DNA from: CAZRCZ01 sp964598765
GTDB lineage: Bacteria; Sumerlaeota; Sumerlaeia; MVZB01; JAJFLK01
DNA: 64,000 nt
Direction: 5' to 3'
Assembly (NCBI GenBank): GCA_964598765.1
Contig: CAZRCZ010000007.1
Coordinates: 1 to 64,000, forward strand
The notes below the pieces were generated by a model that searched no databases, was not told the origin of the DNA, and saw only the letters and a program-made list of their open reading frames with translations. Both the position numbers and the translations under genes were made by a program. How positions within the stretch are numbered: position 1 is the first letter of the stretch; each line of letters begins with the position of its first letter. This document shows, piece by piece, positions 29,218-37,455 of this stretch.

Positions 29218-29424
29218 TTAGGCGCGAATGACGGGCGGCCGCTGGCGGCTCGCCTCGGCTTCCGCCGCCTCGTTTTGTTCTCGGAGACTGCGGGCCTTCT
29301 CACGGACGATGGCATTGATGAGCCAGCTTCGGGGCCGTTCGGTCTCGCGGGCAAGCTCGCCCAAAAACTCGATCACTTCCGGGTCGAGCCCGATGCCTGT
29401 ATAGATTTTGCGAGGGGATGACAT
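29218..29424 (-). CDS. Ribbon-helix-helix (CopG-type) regulator
   Basis: This 68-aa protein has the RHH layout: strand KIYTGIGLDPEV, helix IEFLGELARETERP, turn, helix RSWLINAIVREKARSLREQNE. It would dimerise on DNA in the 277-base divergent region upstream and probably controls the copy of rep-parA-parB, as CopG does for plasmids. It lies first in that operon, right after a good promoter. A solitary RHH antitoxin is an alternative, but no toxin is adjacent. Confidence 0.75.
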   Translation of the reverse strand: MSSPRKIYTGIGLDPEVIEFLGELARETERPRSWLINAIVREKARSLREQNEAAEAEASRQRPPVIRA

Positions 29425-29464
29425 GCGGGAAAGGGATGATCGGGTGAAAACCCAATCTGGTTAC

Positions 29465-29493
29465 ATCTTAACAGATACTAACAAGGGCGTCAA
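29465..29493 (-). promoter_or_regulatory. Promoter of the RHH-rep-parAB operon
   Basis: On the minus strand TTGACG (29488-29493) and TAAGAT (29465-29470) are separated by exactly 17 bases. TTGTTAGTATCTGTTAAG inside holds two TGTTA-type half repeats that could be RHH sites. The rest of 29494-29701 shows no gene. Confidence 0.6.
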
Positions 29494-29701
29494 ATAGGGG
29501 CGGTGTGGATAAACAGGGGAGACGGGACTGCGGCTCCTGGGGTGCATTCCGCATGGCCGCGCGATTGACATTGCGAGCATCCCAGCGAAGTGTAAAATCC
29601 CCATTTCAGGAGAAAGCCTAAACGGCCACCTGCCAGCGGTGCGCAAGATTTAGGTTCACGGACGCTCGCGCCGGATCGCTTCGCCAAGGGGGGAACGAGA
29701 C

Positions 29702-30529
29702 ATGGACGGAACCACCACGCAACAGCCTGCTGACGGCTCGGCCAGCCCAACCGACGACAATCCGCCGCCGCTTCCGGCGGAGGCGCAATTGCCGGTTAGG
29801 CCATCTGCGGCGGCGGTTCCCGCGCAACGGGCAGCAACGCCGACCAGAAGCCCGGCTCCGCCAACCGCAAAGGTGCAGGTGAAGACCACGATGGACATGG
29901 TGACGGGCCATTGGTGCCAGCCCAACGTCGGCGTCTCGATCCCGCCTTCCGAATTCTACGAACTCGTGACCAAGGAGGTAATGGCCCGAAACTTCCCCGG
30001 CGTCCTCTTCTCCCGTGTCTTTTGGAAGGAGGAGGCGTTCGTCGGAGCGAAGCGCGAGTATCTGCGCGTCCAACGCGCGCGGATCGTCTTCGACATTTGC
30101 GCCGCTCCGCAAGGCGCGGGTTCGTTCTTCTCAAGCTGGCTCTGCATTGTCCCGCCGCAGATCAGCGCCGCGCATCTCATGGGCAATTTCGTCGGGATGA
30201 TCCTTCTCATCTGGCTCATCCCGGTCGCGCTGGTCTATATGATCGCCCTTTTTATCGGCGGCATCGTGTGGTCGAAACTGAGCCGGGTCACGGCCGTAAA
30301 CTCATTCAAGAGCGACTTCCTCCTCGGCCTCACCGGCATCGGTCCGATTCTCAAGTTCTTCGCCGAACTCAAGCCCACCTACTACCAGATCGACGCGGCG
30401 ATCATCTTCCAAAGCCTCGTTCAGGACGCGACGCTTGCGGTCATTGACAGGCTGTGCGAACAGCAGAACGCCCGCCGACTCACGGAGCAGGAACGCGCGC
30501 CCGTGCTGCGCGACTTCATGAAGAAGTGA
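29702..30529 (+). CDS. Membrane protein of unknown function with Pro/Ala-rich N-terminus
   Basis: This 275-aa protein begins with a disordered Pro/Ala/Thr-rich region (1-58), continues with a globular domain (VSIPPSEFYELVTKEVMARNFPGVLFSRVFWKEEAF), then one long or two close membrane segments at about 158-188 (VGMILLIWLIPVALVYMIALFIGGIVW), and a C-terminal helical part. It ends 4 bases before the 1127-aa coupling-type ATPase, which itself lacks membrane helices, so it may be the membrane partner of that ATPase. I do not recognise a family. Confidence 0.65.
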   Translation: MDGTTTQQPADGSASPTDDNPPPLPAEAQLPVRPSAAAVPAQRAATPTRSPAPPTAKVQVKTTMDMVTGHWCQPNVGVSIPPSEFYELVTKEVMARNFPGVLFSRVFWKEEAFVGAKREYLRVQRARIVFDICAAPQGAGSFFSSWLCIVPPQISAAHLMGNFVGMILLIWLIPVALVYMIALFIGGIVWSKLSRVTAVNSFKSDFLLGLTGIGPILKFFAELKPTYYQIDAAIIFQSLVQDATLAVIDRLCEQQNARRLTEQERAPVLRDFMKK

Positions 30530-30533
30530 TGCG

Positions 30534-33500
30534 ATGAGCGACCGGGAACTCATTGTCCGCCCGGATTCCGCACTCGTCCAAAGACTCTCGGCTTCACCCG
30601 TCGAGCAGTTCTACGATTGGGAGCGGCGTGGGCGCGGCTGGCAGATTTGGGATTGCCCCGCCTACCTTGAGCCTCCCTTCCGGCCCTTTTTCCGCTACCA
30701 ACTCCCGCCGCCGCCGCCGGTGGATGACGGGCGGCAGCACACCTTCGCAAGCCTTATGATCGAGAAGGCGAACCGATGGTGGCGCGGCGAAAAGGCCGAC
30801 CGAGAACCGGAAGTGCAGGTGATTCCCCCCGGTGTGGTCGCGGTCTTCGAGGAACCGGAACTTCCGCCCTACCAAGATGAGGACGAACTGATCGAGCTTC
30901 AGATCGTCCTGCCGCCCGATGCCAAGGTCACGAACGACACCTTCACGGCCTTTCTCGTCAGCCTCGCATATTGCGGCCACCCGCTTTCCTTCGAGGTCGT
31001 CGGGACGGCCGAAACGATTACGGTTCAACTGACCTGCCGCGAGAGCGACGCGGAGCAAGTCCGGGAGCAACTGGTCGCCCACTTTCCCGAAGCGCGGGTG
31101 AAGGCCGTTGCCTCCTATCTCTCCGAAATTTGGACGCAAGACCTTGAGGCTCCGGCGGTGGTGGTGGAGTTCGGCCTCTCGCGCGAATTCATGCTGCCGC
31201 TCAAGACGATTCCCTCCGCCCCCGACCCGCTCGTGGCCGTCGCCGGCGCGCTCGGCAAGCTGCGCGAGGGGGAAGTCGGCGTGCTCCAAGTGCTCTTTGA
31301 GTCGGTCCGGCATCCTTGGGCCGAAAGCATTTTCCGGGCCGTGACGAACGACGAAGGGCGCGCGTTTTTCGATGACGCCCCGGAGATGGTCGGGCTGGCG
31401 CGTCAGAAAACGAAGTCGCCGCTCTTTGCCGCCGTCATTCGCGTCGCCGCCAAGAGCGACGATGAAGACCGCGCGTGGCAAATCGCGAAAGGCTTGGGGG
31501 GCGGCCTCGCGTATCTGACCAATCCGACGGTCAATGAGCTTCTTCCGCTCAACAATGACGGCTACGATCCGACCGAACATCAAGTGGACGTGATTCTTCG
31601 CCTCACGCATCGGGGCGGAATGCTGCTCAACACCGAAGAGCTGGTTTCGCTCGTGCATTTGCCGACGGCGGCGGTGCGCGCGCCCAAGCTGAAACGGGAA
31701 TCGCTCAAATCGAAGGCCGCGCCGCAACTGACCGTCGGCCATGAACTGGTCCTCGGCGAGAACGAGCATGAGGGGGAGACGCAAACCGTCACGCTCTCGT
31801 CGGATCAACGGGTCAAGCACGCCTACCTGATCGGCGCGTCGGGCACGGGCAAGTCCACGTTCATGCTGAACTGCATCGTGCAGGACATCGAGCGGGGCGA
31901 CGGCCTCGCGGTGCTCGATCCGCACGGCGATTTGATCGACCAAATTTTGGAGCGCATCCCCGAAAAGCGGTGGGGCGATGTCGTTCTCTTCGACCCGTCC
32001 GATGAGGAATATCCCATCGGGTTCAACATCCTTTCGGCCCATTCGGAAACGGAGAAGCAGCTCCTTTCCTCCGACCTCGTGGGCGTCTTCAAGCGGCTTT
32101 CGACCTCATGGGGCGACCAGATGACCTCGGTGCTCGGTAACGCGATTCTCTCGTTCCTCGAAAGCGAGAGAGGCGGGACGCTTGCCGACCTTCGGCGGTT
32201 CCTCGTGGAAAAAGACTTTCGGCAAGAATTCCTGAAGACTGTCAAAGACCGCGAGAATGTCTATTACTGGCAAAAGGAATTTCCGCTCCTAACGGGCAAG
32301 CCTCAAGCTCCGCTTCTCACCCGTTTAGACACGTTCCTCCGACCCAAGCTCATCCGCCACATGGTCGGGCAACGCGAGAACAAGCTCGACTTCGCCGACA
32401 TTATGAACGGGCGAAAAATATTCCTCGCCAAGCTCGCGCACGGCGGCATCGGCGAGGAAAACGCCTATCTCCTCGGCACGCTGCTCGTCGCCAAATTCCA
32501 TCAACTGGCGATGGCGCGGCAAGAAATGAAGGCGGCGGATCGCCGACCCTTCTATCTCTTCATTGACGAGTTCCAGAATTTCGTAACCCCCTCGATGGCT
32601 TCGATCCTCGCGGGCGCGCGCAAGTATCGGCTGGGTCTGGTGCTGGCGCATCAAGAGCTTCGCCAGTTGGGCCAGGGCGCGTCGGAAATCGCGAGTGCGG
32701 TTCTTTCCAATCCCTACACGCGCGTCTGCTTCCGGCTTGGGGATCAAGACGCCAAGAAGCTGGCGGACGGCTACTCATTCTTCGACGCCAAAGACCTTCA
32801 GAATCTCGGAACGGGCGAGGCTCTCTGCCGGGTCGAGCGGGCGGAGTATGACTTCAATCTCCAGACCCCGCCGCTTGCGCCCGTGGATCGCGCCTTGGGG
32901 GAAGAACGGGCAAGGCGGATCATTCAATTGTCACGCCAGCGTTATGCCACGCCGGTCGCTGAGGTAATCGAGGAACTTGAGCGAGGCGCGGGCGGCACGG
33001 CTACGGCTGATGAATCGGAGGAAAAGGAACGGCCCAAGGCTAAGTCGCGGGTCAAAGAACCGGCCCGCGAAGACACCAAGCCCACCGATGCCCCGAAGGG
33101 AATGGAATCGCGGCCAAAGGCGGACGCCGCGCCGCCGCAACCGGAAGCCAAGCCGCCATCGGACGTTTCGTCCGCGCCGGAACCGCCGTCACCCGCGCCA
33201 TCCGCATCCACGGCGGAAACGGCGGTGGCTTACCGCGCCGAAGCCCCGCCCGAAATCGGGGCGGCGTCTCCGCCTTCCGAGACTCCGCCGAAATCGCCGG
33301 AGACTCCAAAGATCGTCCCGGCTGAACCCGCGACGGTGGGCCGGGGCGGAACCGAGCACAAGCGGCTCCAGCAATTGATCCGGCTGAGAGCCGCCGGAAT
33401 GGGCTGGAAGCCCTCGATTGAAAAGCCGATTCTCGGCGGGGCCGGGAGCATTGACGTTGCGCTCGAAAAGGAAGGCCACTCGATTGCCTGCGAGATTTGC

Positions 33501-33917
33501 GTGAACTCGCCCGTCGAGCAAGAGGTCCACAATATCGAGAAGTGCGTGAAGGCCGGCATCGCGCGCATCGTCTCGGTTTGCGAGGATCGCAAGCAACTCT
33601 CAAGGATTCGCGCGGCGGCGGAAAAGAAGTTCGCCATCAAGGAACTGGAGCGCGTTCAATTCCTGACTCCCGATGAGCTGTTCGAGTTGATCGAGGGATT
33701 GAACGCGGGCTTCGCATCCGGGGCGAGCCGCTCGGGCGGTTACACCGTGACGGAGAGCTATAGTCCGCTCGGCACGACGGAAAAAAAGGCCAAGAAGAAA
33801 ATTCTCGGCGATGCGCTGGTCGGATCGGTTGACGAATTGCAGCAGGAAGAGGCAAAGAAAAAGGGCAAGCGAAAGCCCAAGGCCAAGCCGCAAGCGGGGG
33901 ATGAGGGGGAGGACTAA
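30534..33917 (+). CDS. Large coupling-type ATPase with C-terminal nuclease-like domain
   Basis: This 1127-aa protein has an N-terminal region of about 400 residues without recognised motifs, an FtsK/VirD4-type ATPase core and a long tail. Walker A is GASGTGKS near 434-441, then GLAVLDPHGDLIDQIL and VVLFDPSDEEYPIGFN, Walker B LFIDEFQNFVTPS near 673 and LGLVLAHQELRQLGQ. Residues 830-940 are a Pro/Glu/Ala-rich linker. The last 190 residues look like a PD-(D/E)XK-type fold: GSIDVALEKEGHSIACEICVN with D and E-x-C in nuclease spacing, then EVHNIEKCVKAG. It would move element DNA to the transfer apparatus. No mating-pair genes are seen. The ATPase core parallels that of the 425-aa protein at 11985. 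Confidence 0.82.
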   Translation: MSDRELIVRPDSALVQRLSASPVEQFYDWERRGRGWQIWDCPAYLEPPFRPFFRYQLPPPPPVDDGRQHTFASLMIEKANRWWRGEKADREPEVQVIPPGVVAVFEEPELPPYQDEDELIELQIVLPPDAKVTNDTFTAFLVSLAYCGHPLSFEVVGTAETITVQLTCRESDAEQVREQLVAHFPEARVKAVASYLSEIWTQDLEAPAVVVEFGLSREFMLPLKTIPSAPDPLVAVAGALGKLREGEVGVLQVLFESVRHPWAESIFRAVTNDEGRAFFDDAPEMVGLARQKTKSPLFAAVIRVAAKSDDEDRAWQIAKGLGGGLAYLTNPTVNELLPLNNDGYDPTEHQVDVILRLTHRGGMLLNTEELVSLVHLPTAAVRAPKLKRESLKSKAAPQLTVGHELVLGENEHEGETQTVTLSSDQRVKHAYLIGASGTGKSTFMLNCIVQDIERGDGLAVLDPHGDLIDQILERIPEKRWGDVVLFDPSDEEYPIGFNILSAHSETEKQLLSSDLVGVFKRLSTSWGDQMTSVLGNAILSFLESERGGTLADLRRFLVEKDFRQEFLKTVKDRENVYYWQKEFPLLTGKPQAPLLTRLDTFLRPKLIRHMVGQRENKLDFADIMNGRKIFLAKLAHGGIGEENAYLLGTLLVAKFHQLAMARQEMKAADRRPFYLFIDEFQNFVTPSMASILAGARKYRLGLVLAHQELRQLGQGASEIASAVLSNPYTRVCFRLGDQDAKKLADGYSFFDAKDLQNLGTGEALCRVERAEYDFNLQTPPLAPVDRALGEERARRIIQLSRQRYATPVAEVIEELERGAGGTATADESEEKERPKAKSRVKEPAREDTKPTDAPKGMESRPKADAAPPQPEAKPPSDVSSAPEPPSPAPSASTAETAVAYRAEAPPEIGAASPPSETPPKSPETPKIVPAEPATVGRGGTEHKRLQQLIRLRAAGMGWKPSIEKPILGGAGSIDVALEKEGHSIACEICVNSPVEQEVHNIEKCVKAGIARIVSVCEDRKQLSRIRAAAEKKFAIKELERVQFLTPDELFELIEGLNAGFASGASRSGGYTVTESYSPLGTTEKKAKKKILGDALVGSVDELQQEEAKKKGKRKPKAKPQAGDEGED

Positions 33918-33922
33918 AGAAA

Positions 33923-33945
33923 GGCGGCCCCGGTTAGAGGCCGCC
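33923..33945 (-). terminator. Intrinsic terminator of the radC-like gene
   Basis: GGCGGCC (33923-33929) pairs with GGCCGCC (33939-33945). On the minus strand it runs into TTTCTTT; the radC-like stop codon lies in the loop, so the hairpin ends both convergent genes. Confidence 0.65.
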
Positions 33946-34371
33946 GTGGTCGGCAAAGGAGTAGAACCTCCCGTCGCCGACGATCAAGTGATCCAGAACC
34001 CTGATCCCAAGGATTTGCCCGGCGGCCTTGACCTGCGCCGTGACTTCGCGATCCTCCCGGCTCGGCTCGGGGTCGCCGCTCGGGTGGTTATGCACAAGGA
34101 TGACTCCGAGCGCGCCCGCCGCGAGCGCCGTCCTCATGATCTCGCGCGGATGCGCCGGGGCCGCATTGATCGTTCCGAGCGACACCTGGGAGAGGCATGT
34201 AACGCGATTCTTGGTGTCGAGACACGCGACCCAAAGGGCCTCGCGGTCCAAGTCCTCGGCCAGATGCCGGAACATTTCATAGACCGCCTGGGAGTTCTCA
34301 AGGTTCCGGGTCTGGTAGGGAACGGTCCGCTCGCGGACAAGCCGAAGCGAGACCATCGGGATGCGCTTCAA
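33934..34371 (-). CDS. RadC-type JAB/MPN domain protein
   Basis: This 145-aa protein has the RadC-type JAMM metal site in VHNHPSGDPEPSREDREVT, preceded by CLDTKNRVTCLSQVSLGTINAAPAHPREI and followed by LGIRVLDHLIVGDGRFYSF. The N-terminal helix-hairpin-helix of chromosomal RadC is missing, as usual for element-borne copies. The role is uncertain; they are linked to DNA processing on mobile elements. The start is read as TTG at 34371, because AGGAGG stands 9 bases upstream; the next in-frame ATG (34356) would be 24 bases from that site. It is divergent from the recombinase gene. Confidence 0.85.
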   Translation of the reverse strand: MKRIPMVSLRLVRERTVPYQTRNLENSQAVYEMFRHLAEDLDREALWVACLDTKNRVTCLSQVSLGTINAAPAHPREIMRTALAAGALGVILVHNHPSGDPEPSREDREVTAQVKAAGQILGIRVLDHLIVGDGRFYSFADHGGL

Positions 34372-34452
34372 GCGGCATCACCTCCTTTCGATTGGGGTTG
34401 AAAGAGCTATGCGGGGCAGTCTATCAGAGCGTAAAAAAGGCGCAACTTGACA

Positions 34453-34471
34453 GGCGGCGGGGTATAATGCG
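34453..34471 (+). promoter_or_regulatory. TATAAT-containing block shared with 11791-11810
   Basis: AGGCGGCGGGGTATAATGCG (start 34452) matches the block at 11792 except for one inserted G. A TTGACA lies at 34448-34453, only 10 bases from TATAAT (34464-34469), so they cannot act as one standard promoter. Either the -10 is used alone or the block has another role. Confidence 0.35.
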
Positions 34472-34562
34472 TGGTTTGATCGGACCCGCAGCGGGGGGCG
34501 GCGCGATGAGGGCGCGAACTCTCCGGCGGTTCGTCATTGGGAGGCGAGAGGGGGACGGCATC

Positions 34563-36212
34563 ATGGCTCCGAAGAAACCCGAAGAACCGGCGGGCAAGCA
34601 CGTTGGAATCTGGATTCGCGTGTCCACGGAAGAGCAAGCGCAAGGCGACAGCCCGAAGCATCATGAGGAACGCGGGCGGCGATACGCCGAAGCCAACGGC
34701 TGGAAGGTCGTCGAGGTCTATCACCTCGAAGCCGTCTCCGGAAAGTCGGTCATGGGGCACGCCGAAGCCCGGCGGATGATGCGGGACGTGGAGCGGGGCC
34801 ATATCACCGGCCTCATCTTTTCGCGGATCGCGCGCTTCTGCCGCAACACCAAGGAACTGCTTGAGATCGCCGACTTCTTCCAGGCGCACGGGGCCGCGCT
34901 CGTCTGCGTCGAGCAATCCATTGACCTTGCGACCCCGGCGAGCCGTCTGATGTTCACGCTGAACGCGGCAATCGCGAGTTGGGAGCGGGAAGAGATTGCG
35001 GCCCGCGTCTCGGCTTCGGTCGCCATTCGCGCCAAGTTGGGCAAACCCCTCGGCGGGCGGCCTCCGCTCGGCTACATGTGGTCGCCCGAAAAGAAGCTGG
35101 TCGTTGACCCGAAGACCGCCCCGATTCGCAAGCAGGTGCATGAGCTTTTTTTGGAGCATCGGCGCAAGCTCCGGGTCGCCACGATCTTGAACGAGGCGGG
35201 CCACCGGACCCAATTCGGCCACAAGTTCACCGTCACCACGATTGAACGCCTGCTGCGCGATCCCGTCGCCAAGGGGATTCGCCGGATGAACTACATCACG
35301 AACGGCGACGGCAAGAAGGGGCGGGGGATCAAGCCGGAGCGCGAATGGGTTTTCATCGAGGTCGAGGCGATTGTCCCGGCGGAGACCTGGGATCGCTGCG
35401 TCCAGATTCTCGATGAGCAAAAGGCGTCCAAATATAAGCGGCCCGCCCGGAAGCCGGTCCAGCTTTTGGGCGGCCTGACGTGGTGCGAGTGCGGCCACAA
35501 GATGTATGTCCGGGCGAACACGCCGAAATACGTCTGCGAGAAGTGCCGGAACAAGATCCCGAGCGAACTGCTGGAGGGCATCTTCTTTGAACGACTGACC
35601 CGGTTCTCGCTCTCGGCAAGCGAGGTCGCGGACCACCTCAAAACGGCCAACGCCAACCTCGTTCACCAAGATGATCTGCTCGCCCTCGCCAGAAAGAATC
35701 AAGCCAAGGCAAAGGCCGACATGGACCGCCTGATGGACCTCTACCTTGCGGGGGAGATTCCGAAGGAGGGATTCGGGAACCGCTACTCCCCTTTGCAGGA
35801 ACGCCACGACCAGTTGGACGCCGAGATTTCACGGTTGCAGGGGGAGATGGACTACATCAAGGCCCGGATGCTCACCCAAGACGAAATCTTGACGCAAGCC
35901 CAGAACCTCTACGACCGCTGGCCCAAGATGACCTTGGACAAGAAGCGGAAGGTGGTCGAGGCCATCGTCAAGCGGGTCACGATTGGACGGGAGAGCATCC
36001 ACTTCGACCTCTACTTCATCCCGCCCGATGAAGAACCGGACGATAGCTCCGATCCGAAAGACGACCCCCAACCGCCTCGACCCCGCAAAAGCCCCCCTCA
36101 CATAACCTCTGCAAATTCAAAGAATTCTGCTTCTCTGCAAGATATGGCAAAATCTTCACGATACGCGCGGGATTGTTCAGCGTCGCCACAAGCGCGCCGG
36201 TCGTCGCGTTGA
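34563..36212 (+). CDS. Large serine recombinase (site-specific integrase)
   Basis: This 549-aa recombinase has a resolvase-type catalytic domain (VGIWIRVSTEEQAQGDS, catalytic Ser at about 21; SRIARFCRNTKELLEIADFF), the recombinase DNA-binding domain (GRPPLGYMWSPEKKLVVDP and RVATILNEAGHRTQFG), a zinc ribbon (CECGHKM and CEKCRN at about 309-335) and a coiled coil. It would integrate and excise the element. The start at 34563 has a GAGGGGG ribosome site. The last 60 codons run over the junction: after about residue 533 they are antisense to the FG-GAP gene, so the C-terminal tail is chimeric. This places the recombinase at the right end, next to its att site. Confidence 0.9.
   Translation: MAPKKPEEPAGKHVGIWIRVSTEEQAQGDSPKHHEERGRRYAEANGWKVVEVYHLEAVSGKSVMGHAEARRMMRDVERGHITGLIFSRIARFCRNTKELLEIADFFQAHGAALVCVEQSIDLATPASRLMFTLNAAIASWEREEIAARVSASVAIRAKLGKPLGGRPPLGYMWSPEKKLVVDPKTAPIRKQVHELFLEHRRKLRVATILNEAGHRTQFGHKFTVTTIERLLRDPVAKGIRRMNYITNGDGKKGRGIKPEREWVFIEVEAIVPAETWDRCVQILDEQKASKYKRPARKPVQLLGGLTWCECGHKMYVRANTPKYVCEKCRNKIPSELLEGIFFERLTRFSLSASEVADHLKTANANLVHQDDLLALARKNQAKAKADMDRLMDLYLAGEIPKEGFGNRYSPLQERHDQLDAEISRLQGEMDYIKARMLTQDEILTQAQNLYDRWPKMTLDKKRKVVEAIVKRVTIGRESIHFDLYFIPPDEEPDDSSDPKDDPQPPRPRKSPPHITSANSKNSASLQDMAKSSRYARDCSASPQARRSSR
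36107..36170. other. Probable right attachment site (element/chromosome junction)
   Basis: FG-GAP repeat homology of the flanking gene starts at about 36165 (CGCGGGATTG) and stops abruptly to the left. Between 36107 and 36165 lie the direct repeat CTCTGCAA (36107-36114 and 36133-36140) and the short dyad AAGAT/ATCTT (36139-36155), as in serine-recombinase att sites. The exact crossover dinucleotide cannot be read without the other junction. Confidence 0.55.
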
Positions 36213-36990
36213 ACACGTAAGCCGTCCCCGCGCCAAGTATGCCGCCGGGGGAGTCTCCATTTGCTCCCACGACGGCCAGATTCCCGGAGATAGCGACCCA
36301 GAATCCAAAGTAATCGCCCGCCGCCGGCGCGGGATTGTTCAGTGTCGCCACGAGCGCGCCGGTCGTCGCGTTGAAGACGTAAGCCGTCCCCGCGTCGGTG
36401 ACGCCGCCGGGATCGTCCCGCCACGCCCCGATCACGGCCAGATTCCCGGAAATCGCGGCCGAGAAGCCAAAATAATCGCCCGGAGCCGGCGCGGGATTAT
36501 TGAGGGTCGCCACCAACGCGCCGGTCGTCGCGTTGAAGACGTAAGCCGTGCCCGCATCAGCGACGCCGTTGGGGTCGTTCCGCCACGCTCCGACCACGGC
36601 CAAGTTCCCGGAGATCGCGACCGCGTTGCCAAAGTAATCGTTCGTCCCCTGCGCGGGATTATTGAGAGTCGCCACTAGCGCGCCTGTCGTCGCGTCGAAG
36701 ACGTAAGCCGTCCCCGCGTCGGTGACGCCGCCCGAATCAGCCGCCCCCGCTCCGACCACAACCAAGTTCCCCGAAATCGCGACGGGATACCCAAAGTGAT
36801 CGCTCACATTCGGCGCGGGATTATTGAGCGTCGCCACCAAAGCCCCGGTCGTGGCGTCGAAGACGTAGGCCGTCCCAGTCCAAGTCACGCCGCCGGGATC
36901 GTCATAATTCGCCCCAACGACAACCAAATTTCCAGAGATCGCGACTGAGCCGCCGAAATAATCGCCCGCCGCCGGCGCTGGATTGTTCAG
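36165..36990 (-). repeat. Tandem FG-GAP coding repeats of about 171 bp
   Basis: Five units of 171-174 bases encode the FG-GAP blades. They are similar enough (for example GCGCGCCGGTCGTCGCGTTG recurs) to undergo recombination. A half unit at the left edge marks the truncation point. Confidence 0.8.
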
Positions 36991-37122
36991 AGTCGCCAGT
37001 AGTGCGCTCGGCACACAATCCTGTGCGATGGCAAACTGCGGATGATGAAATACGGATGATGAAAAAAGAAGGCCGGCGGCGAGGACGGCACGGTTGCGGA
37101 AAGTATGATTGAAGACTTTCAT

Positions 37123-37455
37123 GGCTTCAATTCCCGCGTCCACGCGATTTTCCGGAGAGGAAACGCCTTCATGGATCCGACCTCTTCCCGATTGCGGAAA
37201 TCTCAGCCGCGCCGACCGGCAAAAAATTCGTCCCCCCAGAAAAGCGCGGCAACCAACTGATTGAGAAGTGTAGGACGGGAAGCGCGATCCGTCAACAAAA
37301 AGGAAGAGAAATAATCCGCGGATTTCGCAGATCACGCAAATTGAGAAATTCACGGGGCGGCCACACGGAAACCACCGTGGACCCGCCCCTCGAATTTACT
37401 CGATCGAATCACAGCCGGGAGCGGCTGTGCGACGCAAGAAGACTCGTAATCAACC
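37123..37455. other. Intergenic region between FG-GAP gene and copper-monooxygenase copy 2
   Basis: There is no convincing gene in these 333 bases. Both flanking genes are on the minus strand. The part near 37346-37397 is a hairpin; the AT-rich part up to 37122 should carry the promoter of the FG-GAP gene, but no clear hexamers stand out. Confidence 0.5.
37346..37397 (-). terminator. Hairpin terminator after copper-monooxygenase copy 2
   Basis: AAATTC (37346-37351) pairs with GAATTT (37392-37397) and GGGGCGG (37354-37360) with CCGCCCC (37383-37389), with a small inner CCAC/GTGG stem. It lies 60 bases behind the minus-strand gene ending at 37456. The U-tract is weak. Confidence 0.5.

Larger units (their letters stand above)
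36016..37122 (-). pseudogene. FG-GAP repeat protein truncated by the element
   Basis: This 368-codon frame starts with a Sec signal (MKVFNHTFRNRAVLAAGLLFSSSV). Five and a half tandem FG-GAP-type repeats of about 57 residues follow, each reading like DYFGFSAAISGNLAVIGAWR, DPGGVTDAGTAYVFNATTG and ALVATLNNPAP. Such repeats form beta-propeller-like blades in secreted or surface proteins. After the last LNNPA at about 36166 the frame leaves the repeat pattern and continues for 50 codons through element sequence antisense to the recombinase tail, with no further repeats. I therefore read it as the 5' part of a longer gene cut by integration. Its promoter is probably intact. The missing 3' part should lie at the left end of the element. 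Confidence 0.75.

Noticed and set aside
34448..34469. TTGACA plus TATAAT as a normal promoter of the recombinase
   Set aside because: The spacing is 10 bases, far from the 16-18 needed; only the TATAAT block is noted.
36165..36990. FG-GAP tandem repeats as a CRISPR or satellite array
   Set aside because: The units are 171-174 bp, stay in frame and encode conserved blades.
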